Assembly: GCA_029532625.1 (NCBI GenBank)
Contig: JARFXM010000011.1
Span: forward strand, 3,361,501-3,425,500
Direction of reading: 5' to 3'
Source of the DNA: Lomentospora prolificans
Taxonomy: Eukaryota; Ascomycota; Sordariomycetes; Microascales; Microascaceae
Length of the DNA stretch: 64,000 nucleotides
Both the position numbers and the translations under genes were made by a program. Positions 1 to 13,835 of the stretch are shown piece by piece (within the stretch, counting starts at the first letter, position 1; the number at the start of each line of letters is the position of its first letter). The notes beneath the pieces are model-generated. The model was not told the DNA's origin, made no database searches, and worked only from the letters and a program-made list of their open reading frames with translations.

Positions 1-795
1 TTCGAACAGAATCGGAACATGAAATTGCCGAGCATATGGAAGGAGCCTTCGGCCGAACTCTCTCAGGCGAAAGTTACGTGGTCATTCCAGGGAAATTTAC
101 CTGCCCTCGTGGGAAGTTCCACGGTGTGACTGTCATCAATGGCTGACAACAACCTTCATCGATCCGAGAGATGGTATTAAGGTGTTAAGCGAAGTTGACT
201 GCCAGGAGGGTTTACTAAACTGCCCCGTATTCTCGAGCCGACGGTTCGACCGCCGTTCGAGGCAGCTGTCCCCGGCGAGGTGGCTCCGAAGAGCAGCGCA
301 TGAAACACCGTAGGACAAAGCCAAGATATATCGTAACACACGGAAAGCTCAGTGAAGAATATACTGGCAACTTTTGACCAAGAAAAGTTGGGCAGCCGCG
401 AAGAAATCCCGGCCCAGACCAGACGCATAAGCCTTGAGCCTGAGACTGTCGTGGATTTTCAGACATCCGACGAGCGGGTCCCCAGAGAAGTGGGCATATA
501 TTTGGAGTCCTAGTGATTTGACAGGGCGACATATTTCGGAATTGCGGTCATGTTACGGAGCGCCGTATACCAACCGGTATCTAGATTCCGCCCAGTCGGA
601 TGGTCGTTAGGACTGTGAAGCCTGGGTTGTTGCACTCAAGTGTGCTGGCTAGCACCGGCATCTTGGCTGTGGCGAAAACGCGGTTTGCAGAGCCTGTAAG
701 CCGGAAGTCGCAGTCGCCGTAAAATGGATGTCGCTCCGTGGCTTATCTCGTCGTCTGCAGAACCACTTGTGAGACAAGGAAACCGGGTACTAGAG

Positions 796-815
796 ACACA
801 CACACACACACACAC
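796..815. repeat. CA dinucleotide microsatellite
   Basis: An uninterrupted CA run of about ten units, followed by an imperfect CCCACACAAC continuation. It lies in spacer with no gene nearby. Confidence 0.9.
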
Positions 816-3117
816 CCACACAACAGGTACACAATAGCCCGCAACTGGGAGTGCGTCTCTCGCCCACAAAAAGTAGGCTATTTACAGACCAAAGTGGGAG
901 AGCTGACTTGGAGACACTTCATGAGCCGCTCTCTCACTGCCCATCTCGACTCTTTGCTCGCTCCTTAAATCTGGAGCTCAACTCCACACTCGTTGATCGT
1001 CCGTTGGCTCAGGTCCAACGAATCTAGGGGCAGAGCTAAACATACTCCCGGGCCAGGCACCTACGAGCGCAGAAGCATATGGAGTATCCTCATGTAACAC
1101 GATTCCTCCCTTGACTCTACCCAAGTGTTGCTTATTGGACGAGCTGGGCTCACCCCTTGCAAACTAAGCCTCTATCGACCTGCAAGAAAAGCATCGTCTT
1201 CCTAGCCTAGAATAACTAATTACCCCTACACTCCCTTCTCCCCTCCCGTAAATGTTGCGGGTTGGGGCCATGCGGCGAAGAGTAGTGTAGTTGATCGAGC
1301 TTGAAGCCTCATGTGATCTAGGCAATTCCAAGCTCAATGATCGCAGGGAGGGGTAAGCTGTTCCGCTTTGTATGATGCTCCCTTCCGCCCGGCCCAGGCT
1401 AGTTTGTCCTTGGAAAAGCACAGTGTTACACACCAATTGGCTCCAAAATTGCAGCACGGAGGATCCAATATCTGAACAAGGCGCGGCAGCCAGGGTCCTC
1501 GCAAGCTTCCCCGAACATGTCAGAGAGGTGTGATGGGGGACACCAGGAGAGGGGTTGGTCCATATAATTAGTGACACACCCGATGGACAGGCCGGATGCA
1601 ACTGTGCCAAAAGGATGAATGACAGGGAGAATGGCCCCTGGCACCGGCAGTTACAACGCAATAATTGAACGTCCACCTCCCGCGGGCTGGTAGCGAGGAG
1701 CGGGAATGCGCCAACGCTAGTAATGAGCATACATGTTGAGGAAAAAGACCGCTTGGTGGCCTCTGAAACACAACTCAATACTCTGGAGGCGAAAGCATGA
1801 ACGACTAATCGTGGCTCAGCTCGGCGGATACGTCCTTTGGAGGAAGGTGAGTTTGTTTCGTCGCTTCAATTCAAAGTACAGGATGAAATGGGGTTTTGCG
1901 GACGATGACGAATCCTTGCACCTTTGAGGAGAGGACCTCGGAAAGGTGGAGGACGAAACACACATGCCAGAGCAAATCACCCTGGGCAGGGATGCGCTTT
2001 CCATGGTGGTCAAAGGTGGATCATCGTTTGTAGCATGTGCTGACGACTGAGGACATCTGTATATCACGTGATAAAAACCACCGGAGCCCTGCTGCATGGC
2101 AAACAGGGTGGACGACAAGAGATATTTACAATGTGCTAGGTACCCATTCCAAATACTAGTCTCGTTTTCCCCAAAGCATCACCGTGCTTATCGTCAAAAT
2201 ATCAAGTTTCCCAGGCCCATGCCGTGTCCCATATTGTGGCAGCTGTGGGCAGATGGTTTGTTCTGAGAACAGCATCATGGTTTTGACATTGATTGGGACC
2301 TGGAGCATGCATCCTGAGACCACGGTCGATGCCCGATGCCTCTCTCAGGCAACTCCATTATCTGAGAGGCATCCGTGATCCTCATAGACACCACGTTGCC
2401 CATTGTCACACAAGGCTGTGGCCACGCCCCACGGCCTCATCACAGCAATCTATTGCGTTTCTAGATCTGCAGTTACAGCACAGCGAGGAATGTGGTGCAC
2501 ACGTGTGCTGTGTGATTATGTAGACTCACCGCCGGTACATCGTATTTTGCTCACAGGACAGGGAAACCCGCAGCTTCTGGATGGATAGACGCATGCAGCA
2601 ATGCAAGCGCACGCGAGAGGATGCGTTCTGTTAGGTTTCTCTCCGTTGCTCGCCGACATGGTCTGTAAATCGTCACCGGGTGAGGGATTGGGTGGCTGGC
2701 CACCACGTCCGGAGTTATCACGGGATTACACTGTTGTCAGGCAGTATGTCAGCAGAGAGTCAGAAACTGTCACACGCGATATAAAATTCCATATTTTCGA
2801 ATATACTGGTAAATGGACTGCCGTTTACAGTCAAAAGCAGCGCGGCTTCCGTAGATCCATCGGGATCGAAGCGGCTACGTCCTGACCGAATCTTTAGTAT
2901 GTTACCAAGAACGTCTCAGCTTAGCTGCACTAGTCCATGGTCAAGCCCTTTCCTTCTTTCCTATCAATACCTTGTGGTGGTTGTCTTCTCAAGTTGTCCT
3001 CCGCTCCCGTACCTACCTCAAGCTGTCAAAAGAGGAGAATATACAGCGATGACAGCAGGGGGTTGACTTGGGATTCGCCTGGGCCAACCATCAACCATAG
3101 ATGACAGGGGTGTAAAG

Positions 3118-3171
3118 CTTTTTTTCTTTTTTCTTTTTTTTTCCTTTTTTTCTTTCTTTTTTTTTTTTTTT
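3118..3171. repeat. T-rich pyrimidine tract
   Basis: About 54 bases of almost pure T broken only by single or double C residues, ending in a run of about 16 T. It is a homopyrimidine strand with no purine. It could be a relic of a poly(A) tail on the other strand or a simple low-complexity tract. Confidence 0.9.
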
Positions 3172-6160
3172 CCATAAGCCTCGTCGGGTTTCCCATGTAT
3201 CAGATATTTCCCGATCTCTCACGGCCCGACACCCAAACAATAGGTGTGCAACTACGGGCTTCGAGGCGGCGTCGCAACAGTAGTGGCGCCAATGGAACTA
3301 TGCAAATGTGGTGACCAGGCGGGCACGCGAAGTCCTAGAAGCGGGGAGGCTTTTTTTCTTGTGATCCTGTAGACGAAATGGTATTTTGGCGCCCACTGAC
3401 ACATGAGAGCTCAGGGAAGTGGGGGTTGGGAGATGACTAGACGAGAAAAAGCAAATAAAGTCGAAAGGCAAGGGAGGAATCGAGACTCGCTCACATTGAC
3501 AAATAGAGCTCTGACGAAACTGCGTCGTTTTTACCACTTGGCCAGCCTCAAACTCGTGCTCAACCCTGTCCCTCCCTTGGGGCGGCCAATGCGAAAAGCT
3601 AAACCCGGCACTCCGGAGATATCAACAGGCGTTAATTCGGGGGGCATTGACTGTGAACAGTTGAGGCCATCGCCGCTCGCTCTCCGGATCTAGGGAGGAT
3701 TGATATCCATGGATGTAAAATACAACTGACGTTGCTATCTCGGAGCGTGGGCTTGTTTCCTCTTGGCTAATGAGTCTCTCCAGAGTAGCAACCGGCGTCT
3801 CCGCTTGCCGCTGCCTTTTCATGAATCCTTTCCTGCTGGAAGAACGAGGGACGGCACAATTACGAGGCATTAAAGCGCACGCCAAGTTGTCCCGTGCGTA
3901 AGTAGCTACCCAACTTCCAATTGACTCTTCGAAGGCATGGCCCACACCATCAGGGGAGGTGGGATAGAGCGTATATCAAGCGGCTCAACATTCACAGTTT
4001 GTTCATGTGAGCGAGCAGTAGTCACAAGCTCGATCAATTGATCGTAACACATATTCAGCCTTCTCCTATTAGACGGTTGTCGGCATGAGCCACCTCTGCC
4101 AGCGACCGGGTTTGCATCTCCACTGGACTGCCTCAGCCCAATACTTGGCGTATACTTGATGTAGGCGCGGAGATGAAGTCTCATTGAACCTTCTGCACCA
4201 GCAGAAAACCCGCCATTGGGATTAAATGAGAGGCAAATTGTTTAGGCACACCGAGTGGGGTCTGGCCCGGCCCTCCGGAGTTTGGCGGCGATTCGAAATC
4301 CTATGAGAGCGTAGAATTCTTGTGGTGTGTACCAATTGGGCCCAATATCTCGTACATCGTCATGTTGCCGCCTCCAACTTGAGCCGGCCCTGCAGCAGGA
4401 TGGCTGAGATCACTAATGTGTCTGCCACTCTGACTTCCATGTACTCACACCAACTGGTGTGAACTGAACCGAGCCCAGTATTTCCACGCCCCGCGCTGTT
4501 GGGGACATCATGGAGCACGGTGACTAGATAGCCTAGTGCAAGCAAGAATCGAACCCCCTGAACTAAGTATAGAGCTTTTCCGTGCCAGTCAGAACATGCT
4601 TGCGGTGATGTATCGACTCGTACTCCTGCGCTAGAATGCTCCCTGCATCCTTCTGTCCAAAATCACACATATACTTCATTGCTTTTTATCAATAACGGTC
4701 CTCTTCTACGAAGGTATAGTCATGGCTTCCAAACTGAGGAAGAGACAGCCTAGGATCAGCTCCAACCATGTTCTACTCGGCCTCCGTATTCTCCCATATT
4801 TGCGAAGCTTGAAAAGAAACAGTCCGAAGGGTGAGTGCTAATCGACGTCCCGTCAGTCTTCAAGTATCGTATGCCATGGGTCGGAGAACTGCTTGGTACG
4901 AGAGCCATCACCCATCTTCAGAATTAATCCTGGTGGGTAGTGTAGCGTTTCCAAATACAACTACGCTTGGCACTCGGCGGTATTCTGGGATTGAAGATGT
5001 CGGACAAGGTTGGGGTGGACTGAAAGGGACCTTGTATCTCCGGAATTTGCCACCGCGAAGAGCAATAAACTCCCGCTCCTCTGTGTCTCATCATGAGAAT
5101 AGCTCTCAATATGACAGAGGCAAGGGCCCACAGTATGCGCCATAACGATTATAGGTTCCATCCCTGTAACGACACTTCCTTACATTGCAATTTGATAGAC
5201 CGTAAATAGAATTAGAGGTATATAACCAATGTTACAGGTTTTCCCGAAACTCTCCGCGTACAAAACCAGTCGGTGTCCTGTTGATGTGTGAATGCAGAGT
5301 AGTGTCTCACCGTTGCGGATGCCGGTCATGAGAACATGCTACTGAGCACAGAAGGGAAGCCGCCCCCCTTATCCTATCCTTTTCGAACCCCACGGAGGCT
5401 GACCTTGCTCTGTCAAAGCCAGATCTATTTTAAATTCGTTCGGTGACGACTGGGCGTGGCAAAGCTAACACGAACAACCTGGGAACATGACTTTGAGCCC
5501 CTAGATCCCGCTCAGAGACATCAGGCATTTCATCGATGCTCATGCATCCTCACGCCAGACGCCTTGCTTTAATAAGGGCGGACTGGAGGAAAAGCGATGT
5601 TACTCAAGGAACCATTTTGTACTCGGGAAGAGGATAGGAGCTTGGGTCGGAGGACAGACTGAATGCACTTGATGGGCAAGAGTGGTAGAAACTAAGGCAC
5701 CCGGACCGGCGCCTGTTAGAGCGCCCGCTGAGACCGAAATAACCGGACTTGTGTCTGGCGCCGTTTGTTTCATGGGGGACAACGGTGGTCATTTCCCACT
5801 CCATATTTAACTGGCTCTCCCTCAGCGTCGCAACCCACAGAGGCAGTGGCTCCATACAGCCGGTACCATATAGTACTGCATTCGCTACCAGTCCATGTTT
5901 TGGGCCTAATAGATAGATGATAGATCCTGGCAATAGCGAGGCACTTCCGGGTTTCTGAAAGGGTTTGCGTTATTTAACGCGACGCCATGGTTCACACAGG
6001 CGCAGTATACGCGAGGAACATGAAATATTAGCAGTCCGTCATCGTCACCGTTGGGATCTTAGGGAGCAGAGACCGGCCTAGAGGAAAAGGGGGAGAGTAG
6101 TGCTCATGTTGTGGTGTGATGAACGTTCCAACTTGGACTTGTCACATCTGCTAAATCGAG

Positions 6161-6240
6161 AGGAAAAAAAAAAAGAAAAAGAAAGAAAAAAAGAAAAAGA
6201 AAAAAGGAAGAAGGAAACAAAAAAAAAGGTCGGGGAGGGG
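6161..6240. repeat. A/G-only purine tract
   Basis: About 80 bases made almost entirely of A with interspersed G (one C near 6219), ending in a G-rich piece. It is the purine counterpart of the pyrimidine tract near 3.1 kb. Long homopurine tracts can form triplex or hairpin structures, but nothing here shows a function. The open frame of K and E residues across it is a translation of the repeat, not a gene. Confidence 0.85.
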
Positions 6241-9200
6241 CGAAAGCCACCTCGTGCTTTCGGACGGTTTTGTAAGTGTTCCGCACCATGAACATGGCCG
6301 GAGGCGCATGCGATCCTGCAATGATCATATAAGGAAACATCATCGGCTGGGTGTATTCAAGGACGTCTGTGATGACCCGGGTTTCCCGTTCAAGGACGAG
6401 ACTTCCATCCGGCTTGAGCGAGTATGAGGATAGCTTGGGAGACGCACTAAGAAGGAAAGAGAAACCAAAAAGGGCCGTGGAAAACGGGCTAGGGTTCGAC
6501 CTGTGCCTCATTCAAAACACTCAACTTGAAGTCGTCGAGCTGTGGATATCTCGTGTCCCGCAATGCACGCTGAGATGAAAAGAAACAATAAAACGATAAA
6601 AGCATCGTAGCGCAGTTTTGTGGTATCTTCAAGGACAGACCTCTCTACCGGTAGCAGGAAGGCGTTCAGAGAGCGGCCTGAAACCGGAAGTTCCCACCAT
6701 TGTTCGTGTTGACAACCCCCCTCGAGCCGGGTTCTAAATGTGTAAACGGACTAGAACCTGTCAAGAAAAGAGGGGATCGACGGCCCTTGCAGACATCCGG
6801 ACAGGTCGTATTCAGAAATCGTTGGCCGAGCTGTCAAGCGTTCATTGCGATTGGCCCCACAGAACCTGTCAAAACACCCATTCCGATCGACAGACTCCCA
6901 GTTCCGCATCCAGAAGGCCTGCGTTGGAGATCAACCAGGGTAAGCCTGGACAGGGATCCCTTGAAATGCTCTGATGGAGATGCAGCTTCTGAGGAGCCAA
7001 TCGCATCTCGGAAAGCCCCGAACCAGAAATTGAGGCTGAGCATAGGTGTACCGACGAATGTAAGGACTCTGTGGCCCACTGAACCCCTCTAACTCTAGCG
7101 TGCACTATTCCCAGCAGCCAGCGTGCTAACAGCCAGCAGCCTGACACTATCCTCCGAAAGGCTCCACTTCCATTGTACCTTGATGCCCTGTCGCCAGCTA
7201 TCAAGGGAGTGACAGCTTTTCGTTCTCATTGATCATTCCCTGGATCCCTTTATCAAACATTTCGTATCTGAACGATCGTGTGTGCTTGTGTCTGGATAAT
7301 AATTTTGGAGGGCAGATGCTCCTTATCCCAACATCCTTTTCGCGGCTTCTGCCACCGGCCTGCGATTTCTGGCTCACTCTCACTCAGGACGCGCTATTAT
7401 TATCTCAGATCAGTTCGAAACGGGCCTCACGCCTTATTAGTGGAGATTGCAGGGCCAGAAGATTAAGGCCAGTCGTGGCGAGAGGGAATTACACCCCCAG
7501 GCGGGCACCCTGGAAAGACGCCCTTCCTGTCCCGGAAGACAACATTGTACCACTCGTCAAGGATGTTGCAAGAAGGACAGAGCCCTTGCGATCTGCTGGT
7601 CATCAATTTCTAAATACGTGAAGATGTGCATCCTGTCACTTTACTCAACAGAGCGTTAGTCGCACTTCTAGACTAAAACCCCATGACAGCCGTGGGCTTC
7701 CCTTTCCTGTCATCATCCCCTCCCTCCACCACAATTTAAATGCGGGCTCGATTGACCCAAGTCTCGGAGTCGGCTTCCACTTGCTGCTACCTCCAACCTG
7801 CCGATTTGGAATTATGAGGGCCCCACGAGAGTCGAAACAATCAATGGTGCCACAGTAAACACCTGAAAAAGCTGCAGGGGTTTTGGAGTGGCAAGTGACA
7901 TGCTGTACGAGGAAGGTGCTGTGGTGATGGCTCTTGCGGGGCCAGACCAAACGTCACAGAAAATGCATGCTCCGCCCTCCGGTCCTCCCCATTCCGGAGA
8001 AAAGGTGATCAGCACATGGGTTGTGCCTGCTCGCGCACTGAAGTTTTTTGTGCAAACTGACAAGAACCTAGGGTTCATGGGGTCGGAAAAGGGAGTCTTG
8101 AGCCTTCGGAGCTTAGCGAGTGGTCGGGCCTTGGCGGAGTTCGAAACTTGACAGCATGCGGGGGCCGCTTCCCAGAATTGCCAAGCTCTTCATTTGCACT
8201 CTTCTCTCCCCCCCCTGGCTTGGGCATCTGGGGCTCAAGGCGAACTATAGTACAGGTAGGTACAAATTTTACCAGGCCTGTATTGCAGCGGTAAGAAGTA
8301 GTGATGAGTACATTCTAAACTCTGGCTCCATGGAAGTGGAAGGGAGGCGGGGCAATGAGTGGTTCCGGAAGCTGCTGAAGAAAGAAGCAAACCCTAACAC
8401 ATGCGATCTGTGAGACAGATCCTAGCCAGAGTTTTAAATGGAGCACGCACGGATACCAGCTGCCTCACCGGTTCGAGTACTCGATGATGAGGATCCCTGC
8501 CCAGCCCTCGAGGAGATCATGGCTCATCTCCGCATCTAATAGCAGATGGAGCCGATAAAATTACAGCGAGCAAGGCACGACTGTACGGAGCGGTTGACAC
8601 TGATAAAGTTTGGTGCATTTCCGACGCTTTGCAGAACCTAGTTCTCCAAGACACCTTGGAGAGGACTCGGACCTGAACGAGAGCTGTACACTTCCGGATA
8701 GACAAGCAGTCATTCCGTTTGCAAGGCACGCTTTTCTTAGGTATAATGGGGGGTATTATTCGCTTGGGCGTCTGTGCGTTATATTGTTCCGGACTTTCGC
8801 AAGCAGTGGATAGATGCCCACATTTGAGGACGAGTTTTTGGCGCCGCGGCTATTTCGAAGGGTTTAAACGAACAAGCCGCTAAGATCAATCTCAAAACGA
8901 TCGATGTTGCCTACCAACTAAGGCGCCCTCGCAATTCCGAGGCCCGGGGAGAGGAAGGCAAGAGTCAAATTGGAATGCTAATCTGGCGCCTGCAATCAGA
9001 CATCCGCCAAAGTTTAGTATTAGGCGACTAGCGCCGAGCGAGTAAAATGATAAATGGAATGTAACGCCCTGAGCCGCGCGGAGAAATGCTTTACACGGGG
9101 CCTAGAGGGAACGGCCTCCTAATCTTGTATTAACGGCCAGCGATAAGCGTCAATCGGAATTTGATAGCTGCTTCCTTGTAAACCGTTTTCGTACCTCAGC

Positions 9201-9415
9201 AACTTCCACCCGTGCAAAAATCTCATTCCCATCTCGTCTTTTGTATAAACACGGAGTGCGTAGATTGCAAATCAATTAATGTAGATTGTATTTCTTCGTC
9301 TAACCCTCACCATTTTAAAACTACAAGACTTGTCCAAAAGCCAGCTCCTCGCGGCGAAATGCTGATACGCGCGGTCCGGGCCTCCCGGTACCGTAACCGT
9401 GGGCGTCTATGGGAC

Positions 9416-9457
9416 CTTCCCTCCCTCCCCCCTCCCTCCCCCCCCCCCCCAAAAAAA
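9416..9457. repeat. CCCTCC repeat ending in C14 and A7
   Basis: Imperfect CCTCCCTCCC units run into about 14 C residues and then seven A residues. The G-rich complement has several runs of three or more G and could in principle fold as a G-quadruplex. No gene is recognised on either side. Confidence 0.8.
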
Positions 9458-12400
9458 TTGGTTACAGAAAGCTCTGTCGCTGCCGAAAGCAAACAATCTT
9501 GCAGTACACTAAGCGGAATTGGGTTAGACTTGCGAATGGAAACCTCGGCGGGAGAATGCCCGTGCTGCAAAATACTGCAGGGTCCCCTAGTCAGTACGAG
9601 GATCACTCAACGTATGTCGAAGAGGATCGATTAATCATGTATTTTACTGGACCAAGGACTGTGCGCACCGGAGAGACATCCAGAGCTGGAGGACCGACGT
9701 CGCTGACCATCGGTACATGTGAGTTCTTCGCCCTACATAGCCAAATACGACTACCTACCTTCGTAGATAAAGGCTCATTTTGAACAACTGCTAGGATTGC
9801 GATTATTCGATCGCTGTATACCGATTTGGATCTATGGCGTTCGTTACTAACCACCGTAGGTATTTGTCGTGGTGCTGGATGATTTGAACCTTGGCTCGAG
9901 TCATGGATGAAGCGGGGACTTATTCAAAGGCTTAGTGAGCTTCTTCATCGGCTTCCCTCGGACCCGAGTCGACCTGAAAGTGTGACAATTTCGATCGCCT
10001 TCTCCATGGGATGACGCTACTGAAGGCCGACCCCAGGAAAGTGCTCTTCGATGCCGGTGCGTTTGTGAGCCTTTGGAAAGGTGACGACAGGCTTTGCGGC
10101 GGACACCACCCCAAGCTCCAAGGGGCAAGCCCCAAAAACCAATATGGGTCTAAATTCTCCTTAAAGAAAGATTCATCGCCCTGTTCCTCTTAGCCTAGCA
10201 GTAGGCGGCGAGTATGCCAAGCCAAGTTAGCAATGGCACGGACTGGTGGGCTCTAATTCTAACGTGCACTGGTGGCAATCCGCCTCGTACGCTAGACATG
10301 CGCCCTCGGGAGCCTGAAGTTTCGTATTACAGTACTGCCAGGAAAGGCTTCTCAGGCTCAGGATTGAATGAGGGTACGTTGTGTGCGAGGCAGCGGTGCG
10401 TGATTGCTTGTTTCGCATCTTCTCTTAAAGCGTGTTAGCCATGCGACAGGTGGTGCATGGTCACCAAATGCCCTTAGCACCAGCCCTTTTGCCATTCGGG
10501 TTGTGACTAACGGGAGGAGGCTTCTCCAAGGTTAGGCCTATCAATGACCCGCTTAGTTGTGCCCCGTTTCTCATCATCACACAAATGGGGCATAAATTGG
10601 CATCACTCCGAGGTCATGTCGGAAGGATGTACCTTCGTATGATGGCTTGGAAAGAGGGAAGGTGGTGTAAGCGGCAAATGGCTCCTGCCGTGACCGCACT
10701 GGCCCCGCTGTCGACTCAGCCCAACTGGCTCATCGCTCTTTCCATTTCTCTCTCTGCTCTCCCTTTCTCATAGGAACCATTGCCCGTCGTATGCTATACA
10801 CACTGGAGGCGGACGCTTTGTTTTCGCCCCTTGAGCACATTCGGACGCACGTTGTGCAGGTTGCGGTCTAGGCGTTGCCTAGTCAGGATGTCTTACTCGA
10901 CGCCATCCTCACCCCGCGAAAGCCCGCGACCTATTAGCTTACTGCTTGTTCAAGCCCTCTGCAAGTGAATGGGTCTCCTCCTCCATGTCCCGGGATAGCA
11001 GGGCTAAAATGATCGTCGTCCAAGACCCGTCATCCGGATGCGACTCTGCCAACAAGCGTCAAAGCTCTCCTCACCTTCCTGACACAAGACACCCACCGGA
11101 ACTCTACCATTACTCGAAAGCCGGCAACCGCAGATATGCGGGCGTAAACAGATAAACAGCCATGAAATTGACGAGTGGTCCTTCTTACGCTTTGATTCCT
11201 TGGAGAATCCCCAGGGACGAGGGCCCAACGCGAGTTCATCACTCTCGAAGATGGAGCTTGTCATTTCGAGTGTCACGAGCTATCCTTTGACAGGGTAGAC
11301 AAGAAGTGCGTCTTCTACTGGGCACTTGCATTGTTCCCTGGCCTTCTTCCGTAGAGGGAAAACTTGGTAAAGGCGACCTATCGAAACCCGAGCTCTCTGG
11401 TCAGTCTCAAATTATATCTCCGAACCACCTCAGTTCAGAGACAACCTTGAGAGGGTCTCGGTGTCGTCCAAACCGCCCCGCCTCGCAAGGATCCTGCGCA
11501 GATACAGCTCTCAAAGATTTCACTGTAGCTCCGCGTTTGCTGGCTGGGAGTGCGTTCAACTGAGGGAGGGTCGCGAGCACTTTGGTGACTTTGCTATTGG
11601 TCTAGTGAGAGGAACATCAAAACCCTTGTAGGAGGCCGAACAAGGCGCTGTCCGAACATCATCGACGACTAAGTCTTCTAGGAACGAATGTGGCGAGACT
11701 CTTTTCTCCGTTTGCTAGTTATTGAGATCGCACCATGGATCTCTTCTTCAGTTAGATCCGTCAATACCTTCAGAAACAAACACTTTCGCGGAAGCAGAAC
11801 TTCCCTAGCCCCCCCGACTTGTTTCAAGGACTGTGTTTAGACAGGCCTCGCGATGGCGCGGGTATGCCAGCTTCCAGGAAACAAGAAACAGCACCGCCTC
11901 ATGGCGAGGATGTCCTCTCCACCATCGCTGAGGTCGGAAGGACCGGGGTGGTAGCCGTCGGCAACACTCTGAAAAGCAGCCCAGACGTGATGGCAAATGC
12001 TGCCTTGCGCAAAAAAGAGCTGTCAAAACAAAGACAAAACAGCCTCACGAATCACGATACCTGCATATGCCAGTCTCCAGGGGGGATATGTATAGAAGCC
12101 CCTATGCCCTTATGGTGTAGTGGGGACGCTTGACGAGATGTGATACTATGTCTTGTCGGGGTTTCCTTCTAGATCGAAAGGGTCCCTACAGCCTTCCGTA
12201 TGGGGTGTAACCCGGATTGATGATGACAACCTACCGGGTGCAAGAGGCGATATCGAGCAGGAATACGGCAGGTTGGATTATTTGAGGCTGCCAAACTACT
12301 GACACCTACCCATTTCGGGCATTGAGAGGGCTAACAGTTTAAGAGGTGGGCTAGCATCTGAGCGTGCAGGACCGTCGAAAATGGTTCGTTCCACCTCCCG

Positions 12401-13835
12401 GTGAAGACTCTTCAGTGCGTCTGTTCGCCCTGTACAACCTTGGAAACATTCGGTTCCTCTCTTCTCTCTTTTGGCTGGCTGAAGGGTGCTACTCAATACC
12501 AGAGGACAAGATCATGTTGAGCTTAAAGAGTTAGCCACGATGATTTTCGAGCATTGGCACCAGCCGGACCATTTACCCATCCAGTCTTATCCCCGATACT
12601 GCAGCCCGCCAAGATTGTCAGCCCTAGTGGACTGGCCGCCCTTTTGTTGGCACTGAAAGAAAGCCGATAAGTGCGAGGCGCATGGTTCTTTGTACCCATT
12701 AGGCAGTATTATTGAAAATGGATGTTTCCTCCCACCCTAGGCCCCGTTTGTTAGCCTCTCGGCCTTTGTTCGTTCAGACTTTGATGTTCAAGGGAGAGAA
12801 ATGATCTAAGCAAGCCACACCTTGCCAACTCCTTGCAACATGAAAGCTAGGTTGTACAGAGTACTGAACCCTCAGGCCTGAAGGCAGGAACCAGGCGCAG
12901 GTGCTGGATGGTACTCAGGTAGAAGATCCAGTGGGTGGAGTCGCCCGTTCCACGGATCTACACGCCCCGTCCCTGGCCCTTGTCCGGCCCAGGATTGTTC
13001 GCTGCACTACACCCTCCACTCTTCTGTAATACGGTAGCACCCTAACCATCACCTCAAACTTGCAACGCATCCCTCACAACTCTGCACCCCGTCACTCAAC
13101 TTTTTTCTTGCGCAATTGACCCAGGGACCCGTCATTTTGTCATGGGCTGCCAATTATGGCCGTTAAGCCCGCTGTAACCCTTCGCTCTCATGTCATCGGT
13201 CCCGAAAAGGGCGAGGAGATGCGTCCAACAGCTGGCATTGATGGAAGCGCGACGCTTAAAAGTGACAATCATCCCTATCGTGGGCGATGGGCGAGAGTAG
13301 GGTGGGAGAAATTGAAATGACGCGTGCTTTGGGCTTGTCGAACCCGTGAAATTGGCGACATTGGAAATCTCCTTCCTCTTCATCTCCTCTGCTTCCTCTG
13401 CTTCCTCCTTCCCTCCGGGCTGGAAGCCACCAGTAATCGCAGCTGCCCTTTTTCTCGTAGCGGGTTCAGTCGGAACCCACTTCTCAAATAAACGGGTTTA
13501 GAGCGCTCTCCTATGAGAGGGGGTTCAATCCTATCCGCGCTATTAAGCCAAGAGAGCAATTCTGATCTGAAAGAACGACATATCCTCAGTAGAGGAAGAG
13601 TCGAGCTTTCCTTGAGCGGCTGAACTCGAGGCCGGCCATAGCGCGGCGCTCTCCAGAAACCTGCCCCACCACAGCCCACTGAATTTGATGAAGCGTTCAG
13701 CATAATATACTAGTAGCCCCATCCCATCGATACCTTCCCACATACGTCTTCTATGAAGAGGGCGATGTACTTCCTCATGTAGCCACGGACACACATTGCA
13801 TATATCCAGACATTGGATAATTACTTTACGGCTGT

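Larger units (their letters stand above)
1..13835. other. Gene-poor stretch, no recognised gene
   Basis: Both strands hold only short open frames (mostly under 130 codons) that overlap on opposite strands, and none resembles a protein family I know. Base composition looks balanced by eye, without the strong AT skew of heavily RIP-mutated DNA. I found no terminal repeats, transposase or reverse transcriptase motifs. Simple repeats inside it are listed separately. It may be old, decayed mobile DNA or true intergenic spacer; the sequence alone does not decide. Confidence 0.5.

Noticed and set aside
4520..4565. tRNA-like T-loop (GGTTCGATTC on the minus strand)
   Set aside because: The five-base stem around the loop does not pair and no acceptor or anticodon arm could be built.
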